From: Chloroflexota bacterium | Lineage (GTDB): Bacteria > Chloroflexota > UBA11872 > VXOZ01 | DNA: 64,000 nucleotides | Assembly: GCA_958295775.1 (NCBI GenBank) | Contig: CATQHC010000005.1 | Location: 1 to 64,000 of the forward strand | Reading direction: 5' to 3' | In this document: positions 34,539-45,073 of the stretch, piece by piece | How positions within the stretch are numbered: position 1 is the stretch's first letter | Layout: each line of letters begins with the position of its first letter | The notes under the pieces: generated by a model | What the model saw: the letters and a program-made list of their open reading frames with translations, nothing else | Database searches by the model: none | What the model was told of the DNA's origin: nothing | Made by a program: the position numbers and the translations under genes

Positions 34539-35902
34539 CTAATAGGTCCTGGACTCACAGTTCTTCTTCCAAGCTGGAACTGCTTCGGGATTCTCAGCGC
34601 GAGCCAGAAGGTACTGCCACTTGCCCAAGACATTGCCATAGAACTCATTTACCCACTTAATCTGCCATCGCACGGCGTCAGATTCGCCAGCGAAACAGTC
34701 TGCGAGCGATCTCCTGTGTAGATGCGACCAGATGGCGTGATTGAATTCATGTACGAGCAAGACAGCTATCGATGCCGAATCGGTTCCCTCAAAATACGCC
34801 CTTCTGACAATCACCGCTTGCTTCGCATGGGAGTAGATTCCAGCAGCCCCACCGGTGCCGACAATGCGGTGAATGCTCTCAAAGCAGCTATCGTCACAAA
34901 TGTACACGCTCTTGCCGGATTCGAGAAACTGTTGCCACGCTTGTCTGCCGAATTCTGTTGAGCGCATCGTATCAATGGCCGGCCCCAGTTCGGGGTCTAT
35001 GGTTGGCGTGGGTACCGGGGTTGGTTGGGGCGTGGGTTCAGGAGTTGGCGATGGCGCCAAGCTCCCCTCGAAGTGCGTGGTGCACCATTCTCTCGTGCTG
35101 ATATCTGAATTCAATCGGTCACCTAGCGTGCCGGCGACGTACAGTCTCAGCAGGTTGTTCATCCTGGCTTGCGCCGCATTGGGACTCACCTTGCCGTCTG
35201 AGCCGAATCGTTCCCACCACCATTGCGCACCCGTGAGCTGGCTTTGAACCAACTTCACTAAGCACTCAGTCGCGGTGCGCGGGTAAGTTCCTCCGAGCCA
35301 ATATGCATCTGAAACCAGCTTGGCCGCAAGAACATCCTGGTCGTATTCGCTAAAGGTTTGGGTATTGAGGACGAAATTACCGTCAGAGTACTGAGAATTG
35401 ACACCGTCATCTAACTCACCAAAGGCTAAGCGTATGCCATTGTCTACAAACCACTGATATACGTCCATCCCTGTCGCAGTGGTACGCATTACCTGGAGGA
35501 CAGAAGCAATCAGGGGATCTGCGGAGGGGCCGGCGATGCCGCCGCCGGGCGCGTAGTCGGGTTCCCATGGGAAGCGTTCGGAATTCAGGCGCTGTTCCAG
35601 ACCGTTGGGCCCGTTGATCCAGGTGCGGTAGCCGTCCGTAAAGGCGGTCCAATTGTCGGCCTTGCGCCACACGAGCAGGCCGCCGGTAGTCTGTTGTTCG
35701 CTGTCGCCTATGGCGTTATAGTGTTCGTTCTCCAGGCAGTCCCCCCACGGTCTCGTGGCCGATCAGATCCCGGAGGGTCATGAACCCAAGCACGAACTGG
35801 CAACCTGACCCGAGCGGAGACGATGGTTTTGCCGCGTGCGCGGGCGAGGCTAAAGAAAGCCGCAAGGAGCAGCAGTAGGACAGATTGGAACAGTGGTCGC
35901 AA
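34539..35902 (-). pseudogene. Secreted duplicated metalloprotease-like protein with two frameshifts
   Basis: Three reading frames join into one protein. From TTG 35902 a signal peptide reads MRPLFQSVLLLLLAAF. One extra T in TTCTTTAGCC moves the frame to LASPAHA/AKPSSPLGSG, then CQFVLGFMTLRDLIGHETVG. One extra G in a run of six (near 35745) moves it again to DCLENEHYNAIGDSEQQTTG, then GLLVWRKADNWTAFTDGYRT and the long frame ending at 34539. The long part (377 aa from GTG 35672) contains a tandem domain duplication: MRTTATGMDVYQWFV... and, after a Pro/Thr-rich linker (PTPEPTPQPTPVPTPT), MRSTEFGRQAWQQFL.... Only the second copy has a zinc motif (HEFNH). Either a decaying gene or two homopolymer errors. 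Confidence 0.75.
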
Positions 35903-35986
35903 AGCGGAGCTCTTCCCGCCATGAATGGAAGTTGAACTGTGCCTCGCAGTCTCTCATGACTGTCAACCGGAGAGGGCTGCGTTCCG

Positions 35987-36700
35987 CTACGCCGCCGCTG
36001 CCAGCAACTGCTGCATCTGAGCCGGGTCAAGCTTAATGGAAGGCCCCATGGTGGCACATATGTGAATGGACTGAATGTACGTGCCTTTGGTGCTCTCCGG
36101 TTTGGCTTGCATGACGGCGGAATACAGCGCGGTTAGATTTGTCAGCAGGTTTTCCACGGTGAATGAGGCCTTGCCGATGGGGACGTGCAGATTGGCGGTG
36201 CGGTCCACCCGAAACTCCACGCGACCGGCTTTCGCTTCGCTCACCGCGCGGCCGACCTCAAACGTGACGGTGCCGGTCCGATTATTGGGCATCAGGCCGC
36301 GGGGGCCCAGGATGCGGCCCAGGCGTCCCACTGCGCTCATCATATCCGGTGCGGCGATAGCCACGTCGAAATCCAACCAGCCGCCCTCGATCTTCTTGGC
36401 AAGCTCGGCGCCGCCGACGAAATCCGCGCCGGCCTCTTCCGCTTCGCGTACCTTCTCCCCTTGGGCAAAGACGAGCACACGCTGCGCCTTGCCAAGTCCG
36501 GCCGGCAGCACCACAGACCCGCGCACTGCTTGGTCCGCTTGGCGCGGGTCCACACCCAGGCGCATGTGCAGCTCGATGGAAGCGTCGAAATTGGTGGTAG
36601 CGGTCTCTTTGACGATCTCGGACGCGGCTTGGGGATCGTAAAGCCGCCCTTCCTCGATGCGTTCCAGTGCCTGGCGATATTTCTTGCTGCGCTTTGCCAT
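35987..36700 (-). CDS. rplA: 50S ribosomal protein L1
   Basis: A 237-aa protein beginning [20 protein letters not shown], with the L1 signature near [22 protein letters not shown]. Binds 23S rRNA at the L1 stalk and in many bacteria represses its own operon. It follows rplK after one base. It is the last gene of the operon here; rplJ and rplL do not follow. Confidence 0.97.
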   Translation of the reverse strand: MAKRSKKYRQALERIEEGRLYDPQAASEIVKETATTNFDASIELHMRLGVDPRQADQAVRGSVVLPAGLGKAQRVLVFAQGEKVREAEEAGADFVGGAELAKKIEGGWLDFDVAIAAPDMMSAVGRLGRILGPRGLMPNNRTGTVTFEVGRAVSEAKAGRVEFRVDRTANLHVPIGKASFTVENLLTNLTALYSAVMQAKPESTKGTYIQSIHICATMGPSIKLDPAQMQQLLAAAA

Positions 36701-36701
36701 G

Positions 36702-37127
36702 TTAACTGACTACCTCCAAGCCCATGCTGCGGGCGGTGCCCGCCACGATCTTCATTGCCGCCTCCACGTCGTTAGCGTTGAGATCCGGCATTTTCATTTC
36801 TGCAATCTCGCGCACTTGCTCTTGGGTGACCCTGCCAACCTTCTCGGTATTAGGGGTACCGGAGCCTTTGTCAACCTTGGCGGCCCGGCGCAAGAGGTCG
36901 GCGGCCGGCGGGGTCTTGGTGATGAACGTAAACGACCGATCTTCGAAGATGGTCATGTCAACCGGTACAATGTATCCGGCCTGGCTCCCCGTGCGCTCGT
37001 TGAATTCCTTGACGAAGGCCATGATGTTAACGCCGTGTTGACCCAATGCGGGGCCAACCGGCGGCGCCGGCGTGGCTTTTCCACCCGGCACCTGAAGTTT
37101 TATGACTGCCCGTACTTTCTTTGCCAC
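36702..37127 (-). CDS. rplK: 50S ribosomal protein L11
   Basis: A 141-aa protein of normal length ([20 protein letters not shown], then [19 protein letters not shown]-terminal RNA-binding domain ending [10 protein letters not shown]). Part of the GTPase-associated centre. It is 49 bp downstream of nusG on the same strand. Confidence 0.97.
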   Translation of the reverse strand: MAKKVRAVIKLQVPGGKATPAPPVGPALGQHGVNIMAFVKEFNERTGSQAGYIVPVDMTIFEDRSFTFITKTPPAADLLRRAAKVDKGSGTPNTEKVGRVTQEQVREIAEMKMPDLNANDVEAAMKIVAGTARSMGLEVVS

Positions 37128-37176
37128 GCTAGTTCTTCATCCTTGCACAGTTCGCACTACAACACTGTCGATTGAG

Positions 37177-37767
37177 CTAAATCCGTTCCACCTGCAGAAA
37201 ATCGAGTTCCACCGGTGTCTCGCGTCCGAAAAACGAGACCATGACGCGCACGCGGCCGCGCTCTTGGTTGGCATCGTCCACGGTGCCGTAAAACTCGGCA
37301 AACGGCCCGTCGATGATCTTGACGCGGTCGCCCTTGCGCAGCACCATCCTGGTTTGCGGGGTCTCTTCCTTGCCGCGCTTGAGTACCTTATCCACTTCCT
37401 CGTCGGCAAGCGGCACCGGCTGGTGGTCGTCCCGCCCGGAACTCACGAAGCCGGTCACCCCCGGCGTGTTGCGGACGATAAACCAGGACTGGTCGGTCTG
37501 CTGCATGCGCACCAACACGTAGCCGGGAAAGAGCTTGCGCTCCACGTCGCGGCGCTGGCCCTGCTTGATCTCCACCTCTTTCTGCGTCGGCACCACCACG
37601 TCGAAGATCATGTCTTTCGCGTCCATCGACTCGATGCGCTTCAGCAGGTTCTCACGAACTTTGTTTTCATAACCGGAGTAAGTGTGTACCACGTACCAGC
37701 GGGGCGGTTGCTCTGCCTGCGGTTGCGTGTCTTCGCCTTCGGCGTAGGTTCCGGTTTCCAATGCCAT
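37177..37767 (-). CDS. nusG: Transcription elongation/antitermination factor NusG
   Basis: A 196-aa protein: RWYVVHTYSGYENKVRENL (NGN domain), KLFPGYVLVRMQQTDQSWFI, NTPGVTGFVSS, and a KOW motif (RKGDRVKIIDGPFAEFYGTV). It has an acidic N-terminal tail of about 20 residues. AAGGA lies upstream of the ATG. It is 15 bp downstream of secE. Confidence 0.97.
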   Translation of the reverse strand: MALETGTYAEGEDTQPQAEQPPRWYVVHTYSGYENKVRENLLKRIESMDAKDMIFDVVVPTQKEVEIKQGQRRDVERKLFPGYVLVRMQQTDQSWFIVRNTPGVTGFVSSGRDDHQPVPLADEEVDKVLKRGKEETPQTRMVLRKGDRVKIIDGPFAEFYGTVDDANQERGRVRVMVSFFGRETPVELDFLQVERI

Positions 37768-37782
37768 AATGTCGTAGTCCTT

Positions 37783-38079
37783 TTAGAGGCCCTGTTGGAC
37801 GAGCAGAGCAAAGAGCTTTGCAAAGATATAGTCTACACCACTGAGAAACATGCCGGTCACAATACTCACCGCAATTACTACCAGGGTGAGATTGAGTGCA
37901 GTCTCCCGGGTGGGCCAATGGGCTTTCTTAAGCTCGCCCCATGCTTCCTGCAAGAATGTAACGGGCGGCTGCAGAAAGCGAGGCAACCGGCTTTGCGGCG
38001 CTTGCTTGCGACTGCGCGTATGCTGCCGCGTGGCGGCGCGAGCGCGTCCCCGGCTGGGTCCCGACCAGGGAATTCTCAT
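37783..38079 (-). CDS. secE: Preprotein translocase subunit SecE
   Basis: A 98-aa protein from the ATG at 38079. The basic N-terminal tail is followed by [20 protein letters not shown] (SecE amphipathic helix) and one membrane span ([20 protein letters not shown]). The start overlaps the rpmG stop by four bases (ATGA). A longer frame reading into rpmG exists but is only the shifted rpmG sequence. Confidence 0.94.
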   Translation of the reverse strand: MRIPWSGPSRGRARAATRQHTRSRKQAPQSRLPRFLQPPVTFLQEAWGELKKAHWPTRETALNLTLVVIAVSIVTGMFLSGVDYIFAKLFALLVQQGL

Positions 38080-38246
38080 CTTGTTTCCCGGTGTGCGAGG
38101 TGCTTCTGGCAATAGCGGCAGTACTTGCGCAACTCCAAGCGGTCGGTATTCGTCCGCCGGTTCTTGCTCGTTGCGTAGTTGCGCCGCCGGCATTCCACAC
38201 ATGCCAGTGCAATCACACTGCGGTCTTCTCGTCCTTTGCGTGCCAT
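38076..38246 (-). CDS. rpmG: 50S ribosomal protein L33
   Basis: A 56-aa protein too short for most gene tracks: [20 protein letters not shown], then [20 protein letters not shown] and [16 protein letters not shown]. It has both CxxC zinc pairs (CVEC, CRYC), so it is the zinc-binding form. It sits between tuf and secE, the usual place, and its TGA overlaps the secE ATG. Confidence 0.95.
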   Translation of the reverse strand: MARKGREDRSVIALACVECRRRNYATSKNRRTNTDRLELRKYCRYCQKHLAHRETR

Positions 38247-38280
38247 GACCCTATGCTACTCCTAATTTCGCGACGGATGC

Positions 38281-39483
<1,203 letters not shown>

Positions 39484-39626
39484 CGTTTCCTTCCTCAAAC
39501 CTTATGAAACTTCACTCTATGCTATGTTTTGCTGCCAAGGACCGGGGGCTGCGCCCGCTGATTGCCTTGAACATTCCGGCGTTGGGTGTTCCAACCACTG
39601 GGATAGATACGTCCCCAACCCTGCAA

Positions 39627-39703
39627 CCGCATTCTTGCGGCAGATTTCCGCATTTATGCGGGAGACATCCGCATTTGTGCGGGGGGCCTCCGCATTCATG
39701 CGG
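39627..39703. repeat. Four palindromes at exact 21-bp spacing
   Basis: CCGCATTCTTGCGG (39627), CCGCATTTATGCGG (39648), CCGCATTTGTGCGG (39669) and CCGCATTCATGCGG (39690). Each unit has conserved CCGCA/TGCGG arms with a variable 4-base centre and a variable 7-base spacer. The array lies between tRNA-Thr and tuf, within the presumed tRNA-tuf transcript, starting two bases after the tRNA discriminator. Confidence 0.85.
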
Positions 39704-39704
39704 G

Positions 39705-39777
39705 AGCCCACAACCGGATTTGAACCGGTGACCTCGATCTTACCAAGATCGCGCTCTACCGACTGAGCTATGTGGGC
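39705..39777 (-). tRNA. tRNA-Thr(GGT)
   Basis: 73 nt without CCA. GCCCACA/TGTGGGC acceptor, AGCTCAGTCGGTAGAGC D-arm, anticodon stem CGATC/GATCG with loop TTGGTAA (anticodon GGT), T-arm with TTCAAAT, discriminator T. It lies upstream of tuf on the same strand. Confidence 0.95.
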
Positions 39778-40548
39778 AATACGCTACACGCGAACCTTGG
39801 TCAAATACTCGCCTTCCGTGTCGGTCGAGACTCCTCGGCGTTGCCAAACACGGCATTCCCGCCCGGCTCGCACTGATTAGTCCGCTCGGCGCCCCGAACA
39901 AGGGTCTTGAGATAGAGAAGGCACGGTAACAGTCGTCCGTGCCGTTTACCGCAATCCCTGCCCGTCTGCCGCCTATCCACATTCGCTGCGATTCGCAGAG
40001 TAGTCCCACCTGCTCGCCTACGCCAATCCGGTGGACGTTGCCGACTTCGTGCCGGCACAAATCGCAACAGCTACTACCGTGCTATGCGGATGGGACCTTA
40101 CCGTGAATCCCACACCTCTCTAAGCCTAGTACTGACCGCAAAGGCAAAATCAATAGTAACAGAACTACGCTTGCCTGTCACGCATTTCACAGTTGAGAAT
40201 CGCGAACGGCGGGAGAATGAGGCCGCGATCGACTCATTGCGGAGTACGGTTCAGCCCGTCGCTACTGCCTGGCAAGGACACTAGCCGGTTTCCACATGAC
40301 ACCTTCTGGACTCCCAACACAGTTACTCTCGCGCAAGCGGGAATCCAGCTTCTCTTCACTGCTGATAGAAATGCCGAAGAACGGCGGTCAAGGCAAGTTT
40401 TCAGCCACGCAACTACCCGCGGCGAAACTATCGCCGCACTTCACCTGCGAGCGGGTGGCCGGTTATGGAATTCTCCTCGCCCTACGGAGGCGCAGGGCGA
40501 GGAGGACTCTTGTGCGTAGTCAAATGAACTACGGAATGCGGATTCCGC
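39778..40548. other. Intergenic region upstream of tRNA-Thr/tuf
   Basis: About 770 bp. It must hold the tRNA-Thr-tuf promoter, but I see no convincing hexamer pair (TTGACC occurs about 30 bp upstream of the tRNA without a good -10). It holds a family A copy (40325-40354, GCGCAAGCGGGAATCC) and a hairpin at 40473-40504. No coding frame is credible. Confidence 0.4.
40473..40504 (-). terminator. Hairpin downstream of the solute-binding protein gene
   Basis: Eleven-bp perfect stem CTCCTCGCCCT/AGGGCGAGGAG with a 10-base loop, 45 bp after the stop codon at 40549 on the minus strand. No T-run, so termination is uncertain. Confidence 0.45.
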
Positions 40549-41907
40549 TTACAGTTCACCGTCTACGATGGTATCCATCGCGGCCGTGGCCTCTTCGACG
40601 CTCGCTTCACCCGACCAGATTTGGCCGAGATACGTACCGTAGGCCGGACCATAGATGGCGATCATGTTCGGATTCTTCGGTAATGCGCGCAGATAGGTGA
40701 GGAAGTTGAGCACGTTGTCGATGCCGTCGGGCTGGCCGTCGGCATTGCGATACTCATTCGCCGCGACCGGTTGATACACCGGCACAGAGAGAGAAGCACT
40801 CAGCATGGCGAGGGCGCCAGGACGACCCGTAGCGTGCTTGAGCAATCCCCATGCCGCATCCTTCGTGCTGCTTTCGCTATAGAGCGCTTGGGCATAACTG
40901 CCGGCAAAGGTGGTCCTGCCGTTCGGCCCCGCCGGAATACCGATCACGTCCCAGGCGAAGGACACGCGGTCGCCGCGATAGCGGGACATGGCCGCGCCGG
41001 TAGTAACGATGAGCGGAGCGACCCCGCCGCTGAAGAGATCGCCTTCCACCTCGCCGGGTCTCGGGGTTACTTGATGCTTGTGGTAGAGGTCGGCTCGCCA
41101 TTGCAGTCCCGCCCGCGTCTCGATGGACGACATGGTGGACTTGGTCGGATTCTCTTCGTCGTCGTAGGTGCTGCCGCCGGCCATCCAGATCCACGGCGTA
41201 TTGGGGTTGAAGCCCCCCGGCACCGTGGCGACGCCGAATTGCTTCTGCGCGCCCGCGCCCGTCGTCAGCCTGCGTGCGAGCGTCAGGAAGTCGTCCCACG
41301 TCCACGAGTCCACAGGCACTTCCTCACCGAGCGTGTTCATCAAGTCTTTGTTGTAAACGACGATGAGACTGTTGACGTAGTGGGGAAGTGCCACGAGATT
41401 GCCCTGCAAGCGGTGGGCATTTATAGCCAATTCGGCATATTCAGTTAAGTCCACTTGGTCGCGGGCGATCAGGCTGTCGAGTTCCGCTGCCAAGCCGGCG
41501 GCGCCAATGTTCGCCAACCAGATGGGGCTGCAGTTGAAAATGCCGATGTCGCGCTCGCCGGCCGCCAAGCCGGTGCGGACTTTTTCGATGCAGGCCTGCT
41601 GGTTGCCGGGCACGATGACGTACTCGGCCTGCAACGTTTCGTCCAACTCGTTGAAGCTGTCTACGATCCCTTGCTGCACTGGGTCAAAGCTGCCGCCGCC
41701 ATACGAGGCTGAGAACCACTTTGCCACCTGCACTTCGGGCGCTTGCGTTGCTTCCGCAGCGGGCGCGGCTTCCTCTTCCATCTTTTCTTCCGGCTCTGCG
41801 GCGGGGGTTGCTACTGTGCCGCAGGCAGCCAGCGGCAGCAGGGCACCGGCGCCGGCCAACCCGGCCAGTATGCGCCGTCGGCTGAATGTGATCGCTGTTG
41901 CTTTCAT
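40549..41907 (-). CDS. ABC sugar transporter solute-binding lipoprotein
   Basis: A 452-aa family 1 extracellular solute-binding protein. The signal begins FSRRRILAGLAGAGALLPLAAC: twin-arginine motif plus lipobox LAAC, followed by an acidic Pro/Ala/Glu linker. The mature part has family features such as VVYNKDLMNTLGEEVPVDSW, TWDDFLTLARRL and the terminal WSGEASVEEATAAMDTIVDG. It presumably captures a sugar or oligosaccharide at the membrane. No permease or ATPase genes are adjacent, so it must use components encoded elsewhere. GGGAG precedes the ATG. Confidence 0.9.
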   Translation of the reverse strand: MKATAITFSRRRILAGLAGAGALLPLAACGTVATPAAEPEEKMEEEAAPAAEATQAPEVQVAKWFSASYGGGSFDPVQQGIVDSFNELDETLQAEYVIVPGNQQACIEKVRTGLAAGERDIGIFNCSPIWLANIGAAGLAAELDSLIARDQVDLTEYAELAINAHRLQGNLVALPHYVNSLIVVYNKDLMNTLGEEVPVDSWTWDDFLTLARRLTTGAGAQKQFGVATVPGGFNPNTPWIWMAGGSTYDDEENPTKSTMSSIETRAGLQWRADLYHKHQVTPRPGEVEGDLFSGGVAPLIVTTGAAMSRYRGDRVSFAWDVIGIPAGPNGRTTFAGSYAQALYSESSTKDAAWGLLKHATGRPGALAMLSASLSVPVYQPVAANEYRNADGQPDGIDNVLNFLTYLRALPKNPNMIAIYGPAYGTYLGQIWSGEASVEEATAAMDTIVDGEL

Positions 41908-42429
41908 GTGAAGTCTCCCTTGTTTGTCTTTACAGATTCACGGAGTACGTGCCAGGAATACTCGCTTGGCAGGCATGCGTGGGGAGGCGCAGTCTTGGGT
42001 TCAGTAGTTTGGAATGGAGTAGCAGATTGTGGAGCAAGTGCGGGAATGCGTTGGTCGAACCCGCGCTGACCCTCTCACGCTGCACAAGCCATCAAGCTGA
42101 ACCTACTTGCCATGCCTCCTTCCTGCAAGTATGCGGTACGCTAAAGTTGTACTCACTAACACAGAGAGGCAATATGATTGACTGGAGTCTAACGCGAGTC
42201 TAAAGTCTTGTCCAGCCTTTTGTGAGCGAATTGTCGAGGAATTTTCAATAGCCGCCCGCATTCACCAAAGGCGGGGTCAAGCACGTGTTACGCGGTCTGT
42301 GCGGTGCTATCATGACACCGAGTGCGGCAATTGGTGGTGGCTGCGGTGAGGGCTGGGTACATTACGATACGCACACTTCTCAAAGGAAAAAACTCTTGTG
42401 CCTATTTGCTATGAGATCGGCAAGCTATT
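41908..42429. other. Divergent intergenic region
   Basis: About 520 bp between the minus-strand solute-binding protein and plus-strand DUF1643 genes, presumably with both promoters. I see no repeat family member, hairpin or confident hexamers; slightly AT-richer toward 42370-42430. Confidence 0.35.
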
Positions 42430-42927
42430 GTGAACAGCACAATTCCCATAGATTTTGTGCAGAGTGGCGCGGAGTTCTCGGCGTGCGGGCGCTACCGCTA
42501 TAAGCTCTGGCGCACGTGGGACGACTCCTGCCCGCCGGTCATGTTCATCATGCTCAATCCGTCCACGGCAGACGCCACGCAGAATGATCCGACGATCCGG
42601 CGCTGCATCGGCTTTGCCCGGGACTGGGGTTACGGTGGGGTGAGGGTCGGAAACCTGTTTGCCTGGCGCACGCCCTACCCCGGCGCACTGCGCTCCGCGC
42701 CTGATCCTATAGGTGAAGCAAACGACACCGCCCTGCGCGAACTGGCTGAGGGTGCGGCGCTCGTGGTCGCGGCCTGGGGTGTGCACGGTGTGTGGCAGAA
42801 ACGCGCCCAGGCCTTCTGCCACGAGTTTTCGCAACCCCTCCACGCGCTCGGCATTACGAAGTCCGGTGAACCGGCCCATCCGCTCCGTCTGCGGCGCACT
42901 TGCTCGCCTTTTCCGCTAGAGAACTGA
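42430..42927 (+). CDS. DUF1643 domain protein
   Basis: A 165-aa protein. GRYRYKLWRTWDDSCPPVMF, IMLNPSTADATQNDPTIRRC and GYGGVRVGNLFAWRTPYP are typical of DUF1643, whose members occur in mobile or defence-associated contexts without a settled function. GTG start. The terminal residues (GEPAHPLRLRRTCSPFPLE) correspond to the family's conserved GxPxHPLyL motif, so the protein is complete. Confidence 0.85.
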   Translation: MNSTIPIDFVQSGAEFSACGRYRYKLWRTWDDSCPPVMFIMLNPSTADATQNDPTIRRCIGFARDWGYGGVRVGNLFAWRTPYPGALRSAPDPIGEANDTALRELAEGAALVVAAWGVHGVWQKRAQAFCHEFSQPLHALGITKSGEPAHPLRLRRTCSPFPLEN

Positions 42928-43262
42928 GGCCCTGAGCCCAGGCTACTACCTGGCCCTGCTGGTTGACTGATGTTTCTCTTTTGGTTGCACGGGCAGTGCG
43001 ACCGCGCTGCTGCGCTACAATTACTAAGGTGAGAGGCAATTGGTAGCGTGAGGTGCGCGAGCGGAGAAATCCATTCGTGCCGAGCCCGCCGGTCCAGAGC
43101 TTGGCCAAGGGTTGAAGCACGAGAAGCACTGACCCGTGAGGGCAGACGATGAGAATCCGATCGCGCTGAGCCTGCCGATCCTGAGCCCTTCGACAAGCTC
43201 AGCACAGGCCTGTCGAAGGGTCGAAGCACAAGAGCCATCCCAGTTTATGCGAATAGAGGCGA
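42928..43262. repeat. Intergenic region with family D palindrome
   Basis: A perfect 10-bp inverted repeat CCCTTCGACA/TGTCGAAGGG at 43186-43220 encloses AGCTCAGCACAGGCC; a decayed relative lies near 43100-43135. The remainder of this 335-bp gap shows nothing coding. murE begins at 43263. Confidence 0.7.
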
Positions 43263-44762
43263 ATGCAACTCTCTGAACTCCTTGCCGCCATGCCGGAGGC
43301 GCGGATAATTTCCGGTGCGCAAGACCGCATCATTTTGCAGCTCTGCTATGATTCGCGCGCGGCGCGGGCCGGAGCGCTCTTTGTCGCTCTGCAAGGCTTG
43401 CACCGCGACGGGCACGATTACGCTGCAGCCGCTGTGGAGGGTGGCGCGACCGCCGTGCTCGTCACGCGTCCCTTATCTTTGCAGGAGCAAGTTACCCAGG
43501 TGCTCGTGCCGGATACGTGGACTGCGCTGGGACAGGCCGCTGCGGCATTCTACGGCGATCCCTCTCAGGAAATGTGCGTCATCGGCGTCACCGGCACCGA
43601 CGGCAAGAGCACCACGACGACTTTGATCGGTCACATTCTGCGTCAGTGCGGGCATCCCACCGGCGTTATCACCACCGTTGCCTTTCACGACAGCCGGCGG
43701 GAGCATCCTAACGAGACGCGCCTCACCACCCAGCACGCGTCCGACCTCCAGCGCATGCTGCGCGCGATCCGGTCGCAAGGCGGCACCCATGCGGTGGTCG
43801 AGGCGAGCTCACACGGCTTGGCGCTCCACAAGCTCGATGCCGTGCAAATCGATGCCGCCGTGCTCACGAACCTTACCCACGAACACCTTGACTTTCATAA
43901 GACTTTGGAATCTTACCGGGAGGCCAAAGGAAGACTCTTTCAGCGGGTGAAAGCGCGTGCGCCGAAGCCGTTTCCCCACGTAAGTGTGCTCAACGCCGAT
44001 GATGAGCATTTTTCATATTTCGCCTCAGTCGAATCGCCCGGCCTACGCTCGTTTGGCTTTGCCGCGCAGGCTGACGTGCGTGCTATAGACGTTGCACTTG
44101 GCGCGGACCACACCGCCTTTACGGTGATTACGCCTGAAGGTAAGGCGCGCGTGCGCTCGCCGTTGGTCTGTCATTTCAACGTGGCGAATACGCTGGCGGC
44201 GCTGGCCGTCGTCACCGGGCTCGGCGTGCCGCTCGCCGCAGCGGCGACGGCAGTGGGTTCGTTTCCGGGCGTGCCCGGCCGCATGCAGGTTGTCGCTGCC
44301 GGCCAGCCGTTTGCGGTGATCGTGGACTACGCGCATACGCCCAATAGCCTGCGCCTGGTGCTCGATGCGCTGCGCGGCGTGACGCCGGGGCGGCTCATCG
44401 TTGTCTTTGGCAGCGCGGGCGAGCGCGACGTGGAGAAACGGGCGCTCATGGGCAAAGTCGCGGCGCAGCACGCCGACTACTTCGTGATCACCAGCGAGGA
44501 CCCCCGCAGCGAAGACCCCGACGAGATTTGCCGTGCCATCGAGGAGGGCGCGCTGCAGGTCGGCTGCGTCTATGGCCGGGACTACAGCCTGAGCATCGAC
44601 CGCACCCAAGCCTTTCGCATCGCGTTCAAGCAAGCGCGGTCGGGCGACACCGTGCTCCTGGCGGGCAAAGGCCACGAACACTCCATCATCTGGGGCGAGG
44701 AATCGCTGCCCTGGGACGAGGCGGCCATAGCAACGGAAACATTGAAGGACATGTTTGCCTAG
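43263..44762 (+). CDS. murE: UDP-N-acetylmuramoyl-tripeptide synthetase MurE
   Basis: Adds the third amino acid to UDP-MurNAc-L-Ala-D-Glu. 499 aa in three Mur-ligase domains: N-terminal LCYDSRAARAGALFVALQG, central P-loop GTDGKSTT (111-118) with carbamylated Lys222 in YREAKGRLF, C-terminal VDYAHTPNSL. The specificity loop reads EDPRSEDP (412-419) instead of the DNPR of meso-diaminopimelate enzymes; the Arg is kept but Asp-Asn is replaced by Glu-Asp. The third residue may be mDAP or another diamino acid. No other mur genes adjoin. Confidence 0.93.
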   Translation: MQLSELLAAMPEARIISGAQDRIILQLCYDSRAARAGALFVALQGLHRDGHDYAAAAVEGGATAVLVTRPLSLQEQVTQVLVPDTWTALGQAAAAFYGDPSQEMCVIGVTGTDGKSTTTTLIGHILRQCGHPTGVITTVAFHDSRREHPNETRLTTQHASDLQRMLRAIRSQGGTHAVVEASSHGLALHKLDAVQIDAAVLTNLTHEHLDFHKTLESYREAKGRLFQRVKARAPKPFPHVSVLNADDEHFSYFASVESPGLRSFGFAAQADVRAIDVALGADHTAFTVITPEGKARVRSPLVCHFNVANTLAALAVVTGLGVPLAAAATAVGSFPGVPGRMQVVAAGQPFAVIVDYAHTPNSLRLVLDALRGVTPGRLIVVFGSAGERDVEKRALMGKVAAQHADYFVITSEDPRSEDPDEICRAIEEGALQVGCVYGRDYSLSIDRTQAFRIAFKQARSGDTVLLAGKGHEHSIIWGEESLPWDEAAIATETLKDMFA

Positions 44763-45073
44763 ATCCAAGATCGTGTGAATGTGCTGGAAGCGTGCGCAGT
44801 TACTTTAATCGGGTAGCCCAATGAGCTCAGTTGGATAGCCCTATGGAGCAGAATTGTATCTGGAAATTGAGCGGCAGGTTGTCACTGCAGTATATGTAGA
44901 CTGCGCCTTGGGTGCCTTTCCCGCGCACGCGGGAATCCATCTCTTCCACGCCTTATACGAACAGCCTGGAGCGGGGGACAATCCCCCGCGCTACACTAAC
45001 CATTCCGATTCGCGACTGTGTCTTCACGATTTACGTCCACTGGAACACCAATTCCCGCACGCTTCAGCCCCAC
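44763..45073. repeat. Intergenic region with family A and E palindromes
   Basis: Family A-like at 44916-44945 (CCCGCGCACGCGGGAATCCA) and family E at 44970-44995 (AGCGGGGGACAATCCCCCGC). Near 44820 the string GAGCTCAGTTGGATAG resembles a tRNA D-arm, but no complete tRNA can be folded around it. Confidence 0.6.

Noticed and set aside
37783-38202. 139-aa version of SecE
   Set aside because: The extra N-terminal residues are the rpmG gene read in another frame; the true start overlaps the rpmG stop.
39627-39703. CRISPR-like regular spacing
   Set aside because: The period is 21 bp with palindromic units of 14 bp and 7-bp spacers, far too short for repeats and spacers of a CRISPR array, and no cas genes are present.
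39517-39711. Frame encoding heptad RxNAE-type peptide across the 21-bp repeats
   Set aside because: 21 bp equals seven codons, so any frame through the array looks like a heptad repeat; it also runs against the tRNA-tuf transcript context.
44813-44839. tRNA-like D-arm (GAGCTCAGTTGGATAG)
   Set aside because: No acceptor, anticodon or T-arm can be folded around it; at most a tRNA-derived fragment.
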